Shown here piece by piece: positions 17,581 to 26,418 of a stretch of 64,000 bases of DNA; position 1 is the stretch's first letter, and each line of letters starts with the position of its first letter. A program made the translations under genes and the position numbers. Under the pieces are notes generated by a model. It was not told the DNA's origin. It was given only the letters and a program-made list of their open reading frames with translations, and searched no databases. Source of the stretch: Parvibaculum sp041688015 (GTDB taxonomy: Bacteria > Pseudomonadota > Alphaproteobacteria > Parvibaculales > Parvibaculaceae); the NCBI GenBank assembly GCA_041688015.1, contig JBDNIY010000007.1, positions 137,183-201,182 on the forward strand. Reading direction: 5' to 3'.

Positions 17581-17967
17581 TCAAACGGCCTTGGGCGCTT
17601 TCAAGATCGCATCAACCCGTACCACCAGTTCGTCCAGCGTGAACGGCTTGAGCAATATGTCCTGAATGATCGCCTCAAGACCGTAGGTGCGTTCACGCTG
17701 ATCGGAATAACCCGTCATCAGCACGATCGGCAATCCCGGCGCATTGCGTGATGCCGACAGCGCTAGCGAAATCCCGTCCATCACCGGCATCAAAATATCG
17801 GTCAGCAATAAATCATAAGCCATCCCATTGGCGCGCGCTTCCGAAAGGCGCGTCAGCGCATCACTGCCATCGCCCACCGCGTCCACCACATGCCCCACAC
17901 CGCGCAGCGCACGCGTGACGAATTCACGTACCGCCGCTTCGTCTTCTGCCAACAAGATGCGTGCCAC
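17581..17967 (-). CDS. cpdR: Single-domain response regulator, CpdR-like
   Basis: 128-residue receiver domain without output domain. Acidic pocket (LLAEDE), phospho-acceptor Asp57 (LLLTDILMPVMDG), the switch Thr in VLMTGYSDQ and the invariant Lys in LLKPFTLDE are present. In Caulobacter, unphosphorylated CpdR recruits and primes ClpXP for cell-cycle proteolysis under CckA-ChpT control. The CpdR call rests on length, the KPF context and gene position; another CheY-like regulator is possible. It lies 3 bp after hpt on the minus strand, so both are likely cotranscribed. Confidence 0.75.
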   Translation of the reverse strand: MARILLAEDEAAVREFVTRALRGVGHVVDAVGDGSDALTRLSEARANGMAYDLLLTDILMPVMDGISLALSASRNAPGLPIVLMTGYSDQRERTYGLEAIIQDILLKPFTLDELVVRVDAILKAPKAV

Positions 17968-17970
17968 GGC

Positions 17971-18513
17971 TTAGCCCTCCACCACGCCAACGAACGGCAA
18001 TTGACGATAGGCATGTGCCACGTCCATGCCATAGCCAATGACGAACCTATCGGGGCATTCAAAGCCGATGAAATCAACTTTCATTTCAACGGCGAGTTTG
18101 CCCGGCTTGTTGAGCAGCACGCAGATTTTAACGCTGCAGGCGCGCCGCGCCATCATCAGGTCTTTGGCAAAAGCAAGTGTGCGGCCTGATTCCAGAATAT
18201 CATCAACAATGAGAATATCACGCCCAGCAATCTGTACTTCGGTATCGCGCAGGATTTGTACTTCGCCACGCGACTGCGTGTCTGTGCCATAGCTCGACAG
18301 GCTGATAAAATCCATATCCGGTACCGCACCTGCCATATGCAGCGCGCGCAGCAGATCAGCAGCAAAGATGAAGCTACCCTTGAGCACCGGGACGACAAGC
18401 GGTGTCGGCCCCATATCGCCGACAATCTCTGTCGCCAGACTTGAAACGCGCTCAGCCAGCGTTGCCGCGTCAATCAAAACCGAAATACGCGCGTCAGGGG
18501 CCAAAATGCTCAT
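17971..18513 (-). CDS. hpt: Hypoxanthine phosphoribosyltransferase
   Basis: 180-residue purine-salvage enzyme that joins hypoxanthine or guanine to PRPP. The PRPP loop ILIVDDILESGRTL and the PVLKGSFIFAADLLRAL and ISLSSYG segments are typical. The ATG at 18513 (MSILAPD) is chosen over a longer frame reaching 18708 that overlaps the zinc-ribbon gene. It is the middle gene of a minus-strand group: zinc-ribbon protein, hpt, response regulator. Confidence 0.92.
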   Translation of the reverse strand: MSILAPDARISVLIDAATLAERVSSLATEIVGDMGPTPLVVPVLKGSFIFAADLLRALHMAGAVPDMDFISLSSYGTDTQSRGEVQILRDTEVQIAGRDILIVDDILESGRTLAFAKDLMMARRACSVKICVLLNKPGKLAVEMKVDFIGFECPDRFVIGYGMDVAHAYRQLPFVGVVEG

Positions 18514-18526
18514 ATCAATCTTTTCG

Positions 18527-19588
18527 CTAGGGATGGTGTTCAGAAGACGTATCTTCTGACGATTGCGTCGTCGCGTCCAATGTCTGATCGGCAGGGGCCG
18601 CAGGCTCGGATTGTTCAGAAGACGCATGTTCTTTTGACAGCGGTACAGTCGAGGCAACCGGCGTATCTTCGCCCGGGTTGACAAACCGCACTTCCAAATC
18701 GCGCGCACCAGACGGCGGGCTCGACAGGCGCGTCACAAAGGGCACTTTTTGATCGGGTTTTAATTCCGATTCCTTCAGCGAGAACGTCCAGTGATAAAGT
18801 TCCTGCTGCTTGGCATCAAACAAGCCGACGCGCAAACGTGGCACGGCTTTCATCTTACCACTGACATTCACCACCACGCCCTTGATGGCAAGGACCGGCA
18901 ATCCGTTCTCGTCTTGACGTTCATAGGACACTTGCGCCAGCTCAAAACCAACCAGGTTGATCGGCGCGCCTGCCGCTTCATAAAGTTTGACGGTTGAGGG
19001 CCAGAACATCGCAATCTGACGGCGATATTCGACGGCGCCGTAAATCGTACCTGCGACGAACGCAATCAGCGCCACCCAGCCGATTGCACCGAACACACGG
19101 CCACGTCGCATCGACGCCACATCATTAAGATGACCACGCAGCTTGCTGCCGCCGCCCGCTTGCGTGCCTGCCGCGTCAAAAGTTTCAGCAGACGACGCGG
19201 CAGCGCTGACGGCCGACGCTTCATCGGCAAAGGCAATGTCCTCGTCTTCGCTGGTGATATTTTCAGCTGTAGAACTGTCGGCTTTCGGCACCCCAACCGG
19301 CTTGGAAGCATCGGCCGGTTTAGCTGGGGCCGCCTTGGCCACCCCGCTATTAAACAGCGGTTTCTGGTTTGCGGGCGCGCTGAACGTCGCCACCTCGTCG
19401 GCGGTCTTGTCCTTGGGCGCAGGGATCGCGGCCTCGCCAGACGGCGCGCCGCTGCCCCCCAGATCGCTCGACGGGGCCTGATGCCATGTGTTGCCGCATT
19501 TGGCGCAGCGCACCTTCCGCCCAGAAGGCGCAAAGGAGCCTACATCCACTGGGTAGCGTGCAGAACAAGACGGGCAGGTAATAATCAT
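18527..19588 (-). CDS. MJ0042-type zinc-ribbon membrane protein (DUF3426-like)
   Basis: 353 residues. An N-terminal zinc ribbon uses the cysteine pairs CPSC and CAKC within the first 33 residues. A long Ala/Pro/Lys-rich acidic linker follows, then one membrane helix near residues 170-190 and a C-terminal extracytoplasmic domain (about 200-320) typical of DUF3426. ATG 19588 (MIITCPSC) fits the family. It is divergent from ftsE, a frequent alphaproteobacterial arrangement. Function is unknown. Confidence 0.85.
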   Translation of the reverse strand: MIITCPSCSARYPVDVGSFAPSGRKVRCAKCGNTWHQAPSSDLGGSGAPSGEAAIPAPKDKTADEVATFSAPANQKPLFNSGVAKAAPAKPADASKPVGVPKADSSTAENITSEDEDIAFADEASAVSAAASSAETFDAAGTQAGGGSKLRGHLNDVASMRRGRVFGAIGWVALIAFVAGTIYGAVEYRRQIAMFWPSTVKLYEAAGAPINLVGFELAQVSYERQDENGLPVLAIKGVVVNVSGKMKAVPRLRVGLFDAKQQELYHWTFSLKESELKPDQKVPFVTRLSSPPSGARDLEVRFVNPGEDTPVASTVPLSKEHASSEQSEPAAPADQTLDATTQSSEDTSSEHHP

Positions 19589-19786
19589 CCGGTACAAAGC
19601 CGAGGTGAAATGTGAGGCAAAGACTCCACACGCCAGAACGCCGTGCAGAGGTCGATTTCAAGAGCCTATTGAAACGCGATCTATGGTTAAAGTCTGGTTA
19701 AAAATGGAGCAATCCCCCCGCTTATCTTTAAGCTCTCGCGTCACAGGCAGGCCCATGAACTGGTCTTCCATGATACCTTGCGCCGC

Positions 19787-20446
19787 ATGATTCGTTTTGA
19801 AAACGTAGGCATGCGGTATGGCATGGGGCCCGAAGTCCTGCGCGATGTGAGTTTTCACCTCGCGCCGGGCTCGTTTCATTTCCTGACCGGCCCGTCGGGC
19901 GCTGGCAAAACCTCGCTCCTCAAGCTCATGTTCATGGCGTCGCGCCCCTCGCGCGGCCTCATCACCATGTTTGGCCGCGACATCGCCACGCTGAGCCGCG
20001 CCGAATTGCCAGACCTGCGCCGCCGCGTCGGCGTCGTCTTTCAAGAATTTCGCCTGCTCGACCATCTGACCACCTATGAAAACGTCGCCCTGCCCCTCAA
20101 GATTCAGGGCCGTGCCGAATCCAGCTATAAAGCCGACGTACAGGAATTGCTGGCTTGGGTCGGCCTTGGCCAGCGTATGCAAGCCCGGCCTCCGACGCTC
20201 TCAGGCGGCGAAAAACAACGCGCTGCCATTGCGCGCGCCGTCGTCGCCCAGCCTGACCTGCTGCTGGCCGACGAGCCCACCGGCAATGTGGACCCAGAAA
20301 TGGGCCGCCGCCTGTTGCGCCTCTTTATGGAACTCAATCGCCTCGGCACCTCAATTTTGATTGCCACCCATGACCACGCCTTGGTCGAGGAAGCGGGCGC
20401 GCCGGAGCTTGTTCTCAATGGTGGGAGGCTCGCAATCCGTGGCTAA
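19787..20446 (+). CDS. ftsE: Cell division ATP-binding protein FtsE
   Basis: 219-residue ABC ATPase that with FtsX controls septal peptidoglycan hydrolases. Walker A GPSGAGKTSLLK, the FtsE-typical RRRVGVVFQEFRLLDHLT, signature TLSGGEKQRAAIARA and Walker B LLLADEPTGNVDPEMG are present. ATG 19787 (MIRFENVGMRYG) is preferred to the upstream TTG at 19778. It overlaps ftsX by 8 bp. Confidence 0.95.
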   Translation: MIRFENVGMRYGMGPEVLRDVSFHLAPGSFHFLTGPSGAGKTSLLKLMFMASRPSRGLITMFGRDIATLSRAELPDLRRRVGVVFQEFRLLDHLTTYENVALPLKIQGRAESSYKADVQELLAWVGLGQRMQARPPTLSGGEKQRAAIARAVVAQPDLLLADEPTGNVDPEMGRRLLRLFMELNRLGTSILIATHDHALVEEAGAPELVLNGGRLAIRG

Positions 20447-21416
20447 CGCGCAAAACAATTCGCCACACGCCATCCCGGCCAATGAGCCAGACGACGTTTT
20501 GGTCGAACGTCGCTCGTTTGTCGCGGCCCTCGGCGCCATGCTGGTCGAAACACGCAGCGTCATGCCCGCCGCTGGTGCCACCGGCGTCTCCCTCGTCCTC
20601 GTCATTGCCGCCATGTGCTTTCTAGCCAGTCTCGCGCTTGGCGCGGCGCTCTCGGTGGCCCATGTCACGACCAGTTGGACGCAAGACCTGTCGGGGGCAC
20701 TAACCATCGAAGTCAAATCTGCCGATGCCGCAAATACCGACGATCAGATAAACGCCGTTTTAGACCTGCTTTCCAAAACCGACGGCGTCGTCTCGGCCCG
20801 CGCGTTAAGCAAAGCCGATATCACGGCGCTACTGGAGCCTTGGCTCGGGCAAGGCAATGTCACTGACGACCTGCCACTGCCGCATCTGATCGACGTCCGT
20901 GTTGATGCGAGCTCGCCGCCCAATCTCGACAGCCTCGCGCAAAAACTTACCGCCGTGGCCCCCGGTGCCGAGGTCGATACCCACCGCCAATGGCAAGCCC
21001 AGTTGATGCAGTCGGCACGCGCCGCCGAATGGCTTGCCTATGCCGTACTCATCGTTGTCGCCACCACTATGGTGGCCATCGTCAGCTTTGCCACCCGCGC
21101 CGGACTTTCTGCCAACCGCGAGGTGGTCGAGGTGCTGCATCTCACTGGCGCGCGTGACCGCTTCATCGCCGCAGAAGTGCAGCGCCATTTCCTGCATCTA
21201 GGCTTTCGCGGCGGCATCATTGGGCTATTGCTGTCGGTTGCCACTTTCTTGCTGCTCAGCCTGCAAGGCGGCGCGGCCAGCATGTTCCTCGTCCCCATTT
21301 CCGGCCTGCGGCCTGAATATTACCCAGCCCTCGTTCTTGTGCCGCTAGCTGCCAGCCTCGTTGCCGTCATCACCGCCCGCATCACGGTCCTGCGAACACT
21401 CCACCGTCTGCTTTGA
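20439..21416 (+). CDS. ftsX: Cell division protein FtsX
   Basis: 325-residue permease partner of FtsE. One helix (about residues 43-65) precedes an extracytoplasmic domain of about 110 residues, then come three C-terminal helices, the FtsX topology. Start GTG 20439 has GGGAGG upstream and lies inside the end of ftsE, indicating coupling. The segment NREVVEVLHLTGARDRFIA is the conserved cytoplasmic loop contacting FtsE. Confidence 0.93.
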   Translation: MANAQNNSPHAIPANEPDDVLVERRSFVAALGAMLVETRSVMPAAGATGVSLVLVIAAMCFLASLALGAALSVAHVTTSWTQDLSGALTIEVKSADAANTDDQINAVLDLLSKTDGVVSARALSKADITALLEPWLGQGNVTDDLPLPHLIDVRVDASSPPNLDSLAQKLTAVAPGAEVDTHRQWQAQLMQSARAAEWLAYAVLIVVATTMVAIVSFATRAGLSANREVVEVLHLTGARDRFIAAEVQRHFLHLGFRGGIIGLLLSVATFLLLSLQGGAASMFLVPISGLRPEYYPALVLVPLAASLVAVITARITVLRTLHRLL

Positions 21417-21564
21417 GCCCAGATTTCGACCAATTTTACCACCATAGAGGCACTATAGAAGAACGAACATCGGCAGCTTTGTCTGTCGCGTCCTTATGAT
21501 AGGGTCGAGCACCGCGCCCACCTGCGGGCATCACTGACCCATTTCACCTGATATTGAGACGGTT

Positions 21565-22191
21565 ATGAGTACGGCGCCTAGCATGATGGATCGGATCAAA
21601 CGGCGGCTGCGGCGCGCGGCGATAATGCTCGTCGCTGTGTTCGCGGCTTGCTATGTGCTGGGCTTCATCATCTTTGTCGCCAAGCTCGACCGCCACGCCC
21701 CCATTGACGTCATCCCCGCCGACGGCATCGTCGCGCTCACTGGCGGCGAAGGCCGCATCGCCGAAGCCGTCAAGCTGCTCGACGAAGACAAGGGCGCGCG
21801 CCTCCTGATCACCGGCGTCCACCCGGAAGTAAAACTCTCCGCCCTCAAGAAGGCGGTTCACTCACCTTCGACCAAATTCGATTGCTGCATTGATCTGGGA
21901 CGGCAGGCCGAAGACACCATCGGCAACGCCACCGAAACCGCCAACTGGGTGCGCGTCCACAAATACCACTCAATCATTCTGGTGACCTCGACCTATCACA
22001 TGCCGCGCGCCGCGCTCGAACTACAGCGCACCATGCCTGACATCGCCATCACACCCTTCTCTGTTGTGCAGGGCACGTTGCATCTTGACGGCTGGTGGGA
22101 TTTTCCCGGCACAACGCGTCTGCTGCTGTCAGAATACACAAAATATATTCTGACACTTGTCCATGCCCGCCCCCTTCTCCGCGTCTCATAA
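21565..22191 (+). CDS. YdcF family protein (DUF218)
   Basis: 208 residues with one N-terminal membrane helix (about 16-38) and a DUF218 domain: IVALTGGEGRIAEAVKLL, the DLGRQAEDTIGNATETANWV segment in two parts, and ILVTSTYHMPRAALE. Family members are linked to envelope and peptidoglycan processes, without a firmly known reaction. It is 11 bp from the downstream acyltransferase and 148 bp from ftsX. This ftsEX-ydcF-plsC order is common in alphaproteobacteria. Confidence 0.88.
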   Translation: MSTAPSMMDRIKRRLRRAAIMLVAVFAACYVLGFIIFVAKLDRHAPIDVIPADGIVALTGGEGRIAEAVKLLDEDKGARLLITGVHPEVKLSALKKAVHSPSTKFDCCIDLGRQAEDTIGNATETANWVRVHKYHSIILVTSTYHMPRAALELQRTMPDIAITPFSVVQGTLHLDGWWDFPGTTRLLLSEYTKYILTLVHARPLLRVS

Positions 22192-22202
22192 GGACCGAAC
22201 AC

Positions 22203-22931
22203 GTGCTCCAGGGCTTTCGTTCTTTTCTCTACAATCTGGTGCTCTACCTGACCGCCATTACCGTCGGCCTGATCGCCACGCCCGCGCTCATCCTGCCGCG
22301 CAAGGCCGCCGTCTTCGTCATCACCCAGCTCTCGCGCCTTGTGCTGTGGGAACTCAAGGCCATCGCCGGCACGCGCTTTGAAGTGCGCGGTCAAATCCCT
22401 GAGGGCGCAACGCTCATCGCCGCCAAACATCAATCCATGTGGGACACGCTGGCGTTTGTCGCTGTCCTGCGTGACCCCGCCATGGTCCTCAAAGCCGAGC
22501 TGCTGCTCATACCCTATTACGGCTGGTTTTCTCGGAAGACCAATATGATCGCCATTGATCGTGGTTCAGGCTCGTCGGCCATCCGCCGCCTCGTCGCCCA
22601 AGGCAAAGCCGCCCTCAAGGCCGACCGCCCCATTGTCATCTTCCCCGAAGGCTCGCGCATGGCACCGGGTGCCACGCCTGACTACAAACCCGGCATCGCT
22701 GCGCTCTATCGCCAGCTTGGTGTTGAGTGTGTCCCCGCCGCCGTCAATTCGGGCCTCTATTGGCCGCGCCGTCGCTTCCTGCGCAAATCTGGCACCATCG
22801 TGCTGGAATTTCTCCCCGCCATCCCGGCAGGCCTCGACCGCGCCACTTTCATGGCCCACCTCGAATCAGCCATCGAAGACGGCACCGCCCGCCTCGTCGC
22901 CGAAGGCACCCGTGAATTGGGCGGCATCTAA
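22203..22931 (+). CDS. plsC: 1-acyl-sn-glycerol-3-phosphate acyltransferase
   Basis: 242-residue PlsC-family acyltransferase of phospholipid synthesis at the inner membrane. The catalytic HX4D motif is in AAKHQSMWDTLAF. The block IVIFPEGSRMAPG binds glycerol phosphate, and an N-terminal hydrophobic helix anchors it. GTG 22203 is the likely start (MLQGFRSFLYN), 11 bp after ydcF; the longer frame overlaps ydcF. Confidence 0.9.
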   Translation: MLQGFRSFLYNLVLYLTAITVGLIATPALILPRKAAVFVITQLSRLVLWELKAIAGTRFEVRGQIPEGATLIAAKHQSMWDTLAFVAVLRDPAMVLKAELLLIPYYGWFSRKTNMIAIDRGSGSSAIRRLVAQGKAALKADRPIVIFPEGSRMAPGATPDYKPGIAALYRQLGVECVPAAVNSGLYWPRRRFLRKSGTIVLEFLPAIPAGLDRATFMAHLESAIEDGTARLVAEGTRELGGI

Positions 22932-23015
22932 ACCCCATCAATTTTATGGACATAGCAAGAACACAAAAGATGCTACCCTAGCGAATCTGAGCCACAAAAT
23001 TTGCGAGTACTGCCG

Positions 23016-25382
23016 ATGCTTCCGATCGCCGAACAGATCTGGGATATGAAATACCGTCTTCATGCCAAGGACGGCACACCGCTGGATCTGACGGTCGAGG
23101 ACACGTTCACCCGCGTCGCCACCGCGCTGGCTGAAGCCGAAGCGCCCGAGGCGCGCGCCCATTGGACCGCGCGTTTCAAGACCGCCATGACCGGCCACCG
23201 CTTCCTGCCCGCAGGCCGCATCTTTGCTGGCGCTGGCACAGGCCGCGATGTAACGCTGTTCAATTGCTTCGTCATGGGCACCATCCCGGACACGATGGCG
23301 GGTATCTTCGACAATCTGAAAGAAGCCGCGCTGACCATGCAGCAGGGCGGCGGCATCGGCTATGACTTCTCGACGTTGCGCCCCAGAGGCGCGCGCGTTG
23401 AAGGCGTCGGCGCTGATGCGTCCGGCCCGCTCTCCTTCATGGATGTCTGGGACGCCATGTGCCGCACCATCATGTCGGCCGGCTCGCGTCGTGGCGCGAT
23501 GATGGCCGTCATGCGCTGCGACCATCCCGACATCGAAGCCTTCATCGACGCCAAGCGCGAGCCGGGCCGCCTCACCATGTTCAATCTCTCGGTGCTGGCA
23601 ACGGACCCCTTCATGGCCGCCGTCAAAGCTGACGCTGACTGGGCGCTCACCTTTAACGGCAAGACCTATCGCACACTCAAAGCCCGCACATTGTGGGACA
23701 AGATCATCGCTGCCACCTATGCCTATGCCGAGCCCGGCGTCATCTTCATCGACCGCATCAACAAGCGCAACAATCTGCATTATTGCGAAACCATTCAAGC
23801 AACGAACCCCTGCGGCGAGCAGCCTCTGCCGCCCTATGGCGCTTGCCTCTTGGGTTCAATCAATCTTGCCGCCCTCGTCACCGAGCCCTTTACCGAAGCG
23901 GCCAGCATGGACATGGCCGAACTCGACACGCTTGTCCGCGACGCCGTGCGCGCCATGGACAATGTCGTCGATGTCTCGCGCTTCCCCCTGCCTGAACAAC
24001 AACGCGAAGCCCATGGCAAACGCCGCATCGGTCTCGGCGTCACGGGGCTCGCCGACGCGCTCATCATGTGCCGCACGCGCTATGGCTCAGAGGCCTCGCT
24101 CAAGTTGATCGACACATGGATGCACGCCTTATCGCGCAGCGCCTATCTCGCCTCCACCGAACTCGCCCGCGAAAAAGGCGCTTTCCCGCTCTTCGACCGT
24201 GATGCCTATCTGCAAGGCGAAACCATCGCCGCGCTGGACGAAGACGTGCGCGAAGCCATCGCCACCCATGGCATCCGCAACGCCCTGCTCACCTCGATCG
24301 CGCCCACGGGCACCATCTCACTCTTTGCGGGCAACGTCTCGTCCGGCATCGAACCCGTCTTTGCCTTCGGCTACACACGCAAAGTCCTGATGCCCGATGG
24401 CACACGCCGCGAAGAACGCGTCACCGATCATGCGGTCACCAAATTCTACGCGATGTTTGGCGAGACCACCGACCTGCCAGATTATTTCGTCAGCGCACAA
24501 GAGCTTGCCCCCGCCGATCATCTGGCCGTACAGGCCATCTGCCAGCGCCATATCGACAGCTCCATTTCTAAAACCATCAATGTGCCCGAAGACATTTTCT
24601 TTGATGCCTTCAAGGACATCTATACAGACGCCTTTGAAAAAGGCCTTAAAGGTTGCACCACCTATCGCCCCAGCGATGTGCGCGGCTCCGTGCTGACCGC
24701 TGATGCAGCGCCCGCGGCCCAACCCGCGGCCCAACCCGCGGCCCAACCCGCGACCCAACCCGCGACATTGAGCGAAACGCAGGAAGCGCTACCACTCGAC
24801 GCGCCCATCAAAGCCACACCCTATGAGAAGGATGGCGTCGTTTATATGTCCAAGCCTTTGGAGCGCGAGGTCGTGTTGCCGGGCTTCACCTATAAGCTGA
24901 GTTGGCCTGAGAGCGATCACGCCATGTACATCACCATCAACGATCTACTGCAGGACGGTCGCCGACGCCCCTTCGAGATTTTTGTCAATTCCAAGAACAT
25001 GGAGCATTACGCCTGGACCGTCGCCTTGACGCGCATGATCTCGGCTGTCTTCCGCCGTGGTGGCGATGTCACCTTCGTGGTGGAAGAATTGAAAGCCGTG
25101 TTCGACCCACGCGGCGGCTCATGGATGAAAGGCCGCTACGTGCCCAGCTTGCTCGCCGCCATCGGTGAGGTGATCGAGCAGCACATGATCGACACCGGCT
25201 TTATCACGCGCGAAGGCGACCTGCCCACAACCGACGCCATCCGCGCTGTCGTCGGTGAGCCCACCCCGCCCGCCACGGGCACCCTCAAAGCCAAAGGCTG
25301 CTCCCGCTGCGGCGAACGCACGCTGATCCGCCAAGAAGGCTGCGAAACCTGCACCTCCTGCGGCTATTCAAAATGCGGCTAA
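23016..25382 (+). CDS. nrdJ: Adenosylcobalamin-dependent ribonucleotide reductase, class II
   Basis: 788 residues. The ten-stranded barrel spans about residues 1-560, with the first redox Cys in LFNCFVMGTI, the thiyl radical Cys in ATNPCGEQPLPPYG and the second redox Cys in the later ACLLGSINL/CP loop region. A Pro-Ala-Gln linker (about 565-585) is encoded by four 12-bp tandem repeats. A TSCPD domain (about 615-725) and a C-terminal CxxC zinc ribbon (CSRCGERT, CETCTSCGYSKCG) follow. It reduces ribonucleotides using adenosylcobalamin, without oxygen. ATG 23016 is preferred over TTG 23001. Its cofactor would be supplied by PduO at 5781. Confidence 0.94.
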   Translation: MLPIAEQIWDMKYRLHAKDGTPLDLTVEDTFTRVATALAEAEAPEARAHWTARFKTAMTGHRFLPAGRIFAGAGTGRDVTLFNCFVMGTIPDTMAGIFDNLKEAALTMQQGGGIGYDFSTLRPRGARVEGVGADASGPLSFMDVWDAMCRTIMSAGSRRGAMMAVMRCDHPDIEAFIDAKREPGRLTMFNLSVLATDPFMAAVKADADWALTFNGKTYRTLKARTLWDKIIAATYAYAEPGVIFIDRINKRNNLHYCETIQATNPCGEQPLPPYGACLLGSINLAALVTEPFTEAASMDMAELDTLVRDAVRAMDNVVDVSRFPLPEQQREAHGKRRIGLGVTGLADALIMCRTRYGSEASLKLIDTWMHALSRSAYLASTELAREKGAFPLFDRDAYLQGETIAALDEDVREAIATHGIRNALLTSIAPTGTISLFAGNVSSGIEPVFAFGYTRKVLMPDGTRREERVTDHAVTKFYAMFGETTDLPDYFVSAQELAPADHLAVQAICQRHIDSSISKTINVPEDIFFDAFKDIYTDAFEKGLKGCTTYRPSDVRGSVLTADAAPAAQPAAQPAAQPATQPATLSETQEALPLDAPIKATPYEKDGVVYMSKPLEREVVLPGFTYKLSWPESDHAMYITINDLLQDGRRRPFEIFVNSKNMEHYAWTVALTRMISAVFRRGGDVTFVVEELKAVFDPRGGSWMKGRYVPSLLAAIGEVIEQHMIDTGFITREGDLPTTDAIRAVVGEPTPPATGTLKAKGCSRCGERTLIRQEGCETCTSCGYSKCG
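24714..24761. repeat. Four 12-bp tandem repeats in the nrdJ linker
   Basis: Three perfect GCGGCCCAACCC units and one variant (GCGACCCAACCC) run from 24714 to 24761 and keep the reading frame. They encode a flexible Ala-Ala-Gln-Pro linker between the catalytic barrel and the TSCPD domain. Confidence 0.95.
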
Positions 25383-25385
25383 AGC

Positions 25386-25543
25386 CATCCTTCGAGACGG
25401 ACCTTCGGTCCTCCTCAGGATGAGGTCATAATTTTCTATCTCCCTCATGTCTCAAGGAAGCGCACTTGCGCCGTCTCGAAGGGCAATACTTCTTTCTATC
25501 TCCCTCATCCTGAGGAGGCGCACTTGCGCCGTCTCGAAGGATG
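25386..25543. repeat. Three REP-like palindromic elements after nrdJ (family A)
   Basis: An inverted copy lies at 25386-25425 and forward copies at about 25443-25483 and 25503-25543. The consensus starts CCTCATCCTGAGGAG and ends CGTCTCGAAGGATG, with a variable inner palindrome (GCGCACTTGCGC, GACCTTCGGTC). The 25443 copy is degenerate. The same family occurs around 34771-34925 and 35251-35425. The 289-bp gap holds no gene. Confidence 0.85.
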
Positions 25544-25671
25544 CCGACACCCAACAATCTCTCCAAAACGAACGCGCTTTCATTAAAACTTTAGCGCTTC
25601 GCCTAGCAAAGCTTTCACCCTCCACCCCATATCCTCGCTAAACGAGTATGTGTTGAGTTCTGGGTGCGTGA

Positions 25672-26280
25672 ATGTTTTCGACCAAAGACCGCGTCGTCAA
25701 ATTTGAACGAAAGCCGCCCCCACACCGAACGAACAAACTCGTTTTCCCCGCCATCGTCGTTGCCTTGACGGTCAGCGTCTTTGCAGCCATCACCACTTGG
25801 CCAACCATCACGCTCCCAAAAATTCAAACCATCGCTGAGACAGTCCAAACCGTTCAAACCGCCACGGCGGCGAGCTATAAAACCTATGTCGCACCGACGG
25901 AGACGACCCGCCACACAACCCACCGCGGCGAGGGCACACTATTCAAATGCACCGTCACGTCGGTCTATGACGGCGACGGGCCTATCCATTGTCGCGAAGG
26001 GGCCTCCATTCGTCTGAATGCTGTCGCCGCGCGTGAAATGAACGGCACCTGCCGCCGCGGTCAACCTTGCCCCGCAGCAACGGCACTTGCCGCCAAGCAT
26101 GAATTACAATCTAACGTGCTCGGTCACGTGCTGTCCTGCAAGCAAACCGGCACCAGCTACAATCGCGTCACAGCGATCTGCTGGACCGAGGCGGGCCTTG
26201 AGGTCAATTGCGCCATGGTCCGCTCCGGCAAAGCGCTCCTCTGGGATAGATACAACCGCCAAAACCGTATCTGCAGCTAA
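25672..26280 (+). CDS. Staphylococcal-nuclease-like protein with membrane anchor
   Basis: 202 residues with an N-terminal hydrophobic helix (about 23-43) and an SNase-like OB-fold domain (about 85-200). Motifs are VYDGDGPIHC (metal Asp), IRLNAVAARE (Arg and Glu eight residues apart, as Arg35 and Glu43 of nuclease) and SYNRVTAICW (Arg87-like). The Ca2+ ligand equivalent to Asp40 is replaced by Ala, so activity may be altered. Six cysteines in the domain suggest a periplasmic, disulfide-bonded protein. ATG 25672. It lies between repeat elements on both sides. Confidence 0.75.
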   Translation: MFSTKDRVVKFERKPPPHRTNKLVFPAIVVALTVSVFAAITTWPTITLPKIQTIAETVQTVQTATAASYKTYVAPTETTRHTTHRGEGTLFKCTVTSVYDGDGPIHCREGASIRLNAVAAREMNGTCRRGQPCPAATALAAKHELQSNVLGHVLSCKQTGTSYNRVTAICWTEAGLEVNCAMVRSGKALLWDRYNRQNRICS

Positions 26281-26314
26281 AGCCTCACACCCCACCGCGC
26301 CCGTCCACCTTCCC

Positions 26315-26343
26315 GTCATGGCCCGACTTGATCGGGCCATCCA
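26315..26343. repeat. REP-like palindrome (family B)
   Basis: GGCCCGACTTGATCGGGCC forms a 7-bp stem around a short loop and is flanked by TCAT and ATCC, as in dispersed alphaproteobacterial palindromes. It lies in the 138-bp gap between the nuclease-like and VOC genes. Confidence 0.7.
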
Positions 26344-26418
26344 GCTTGCTACGCTCATCCCACCCACGGACTGCCTCCGTCCGGCCAGAGCAATGCAACC
26401 CAAGCGAAACAATTAATC

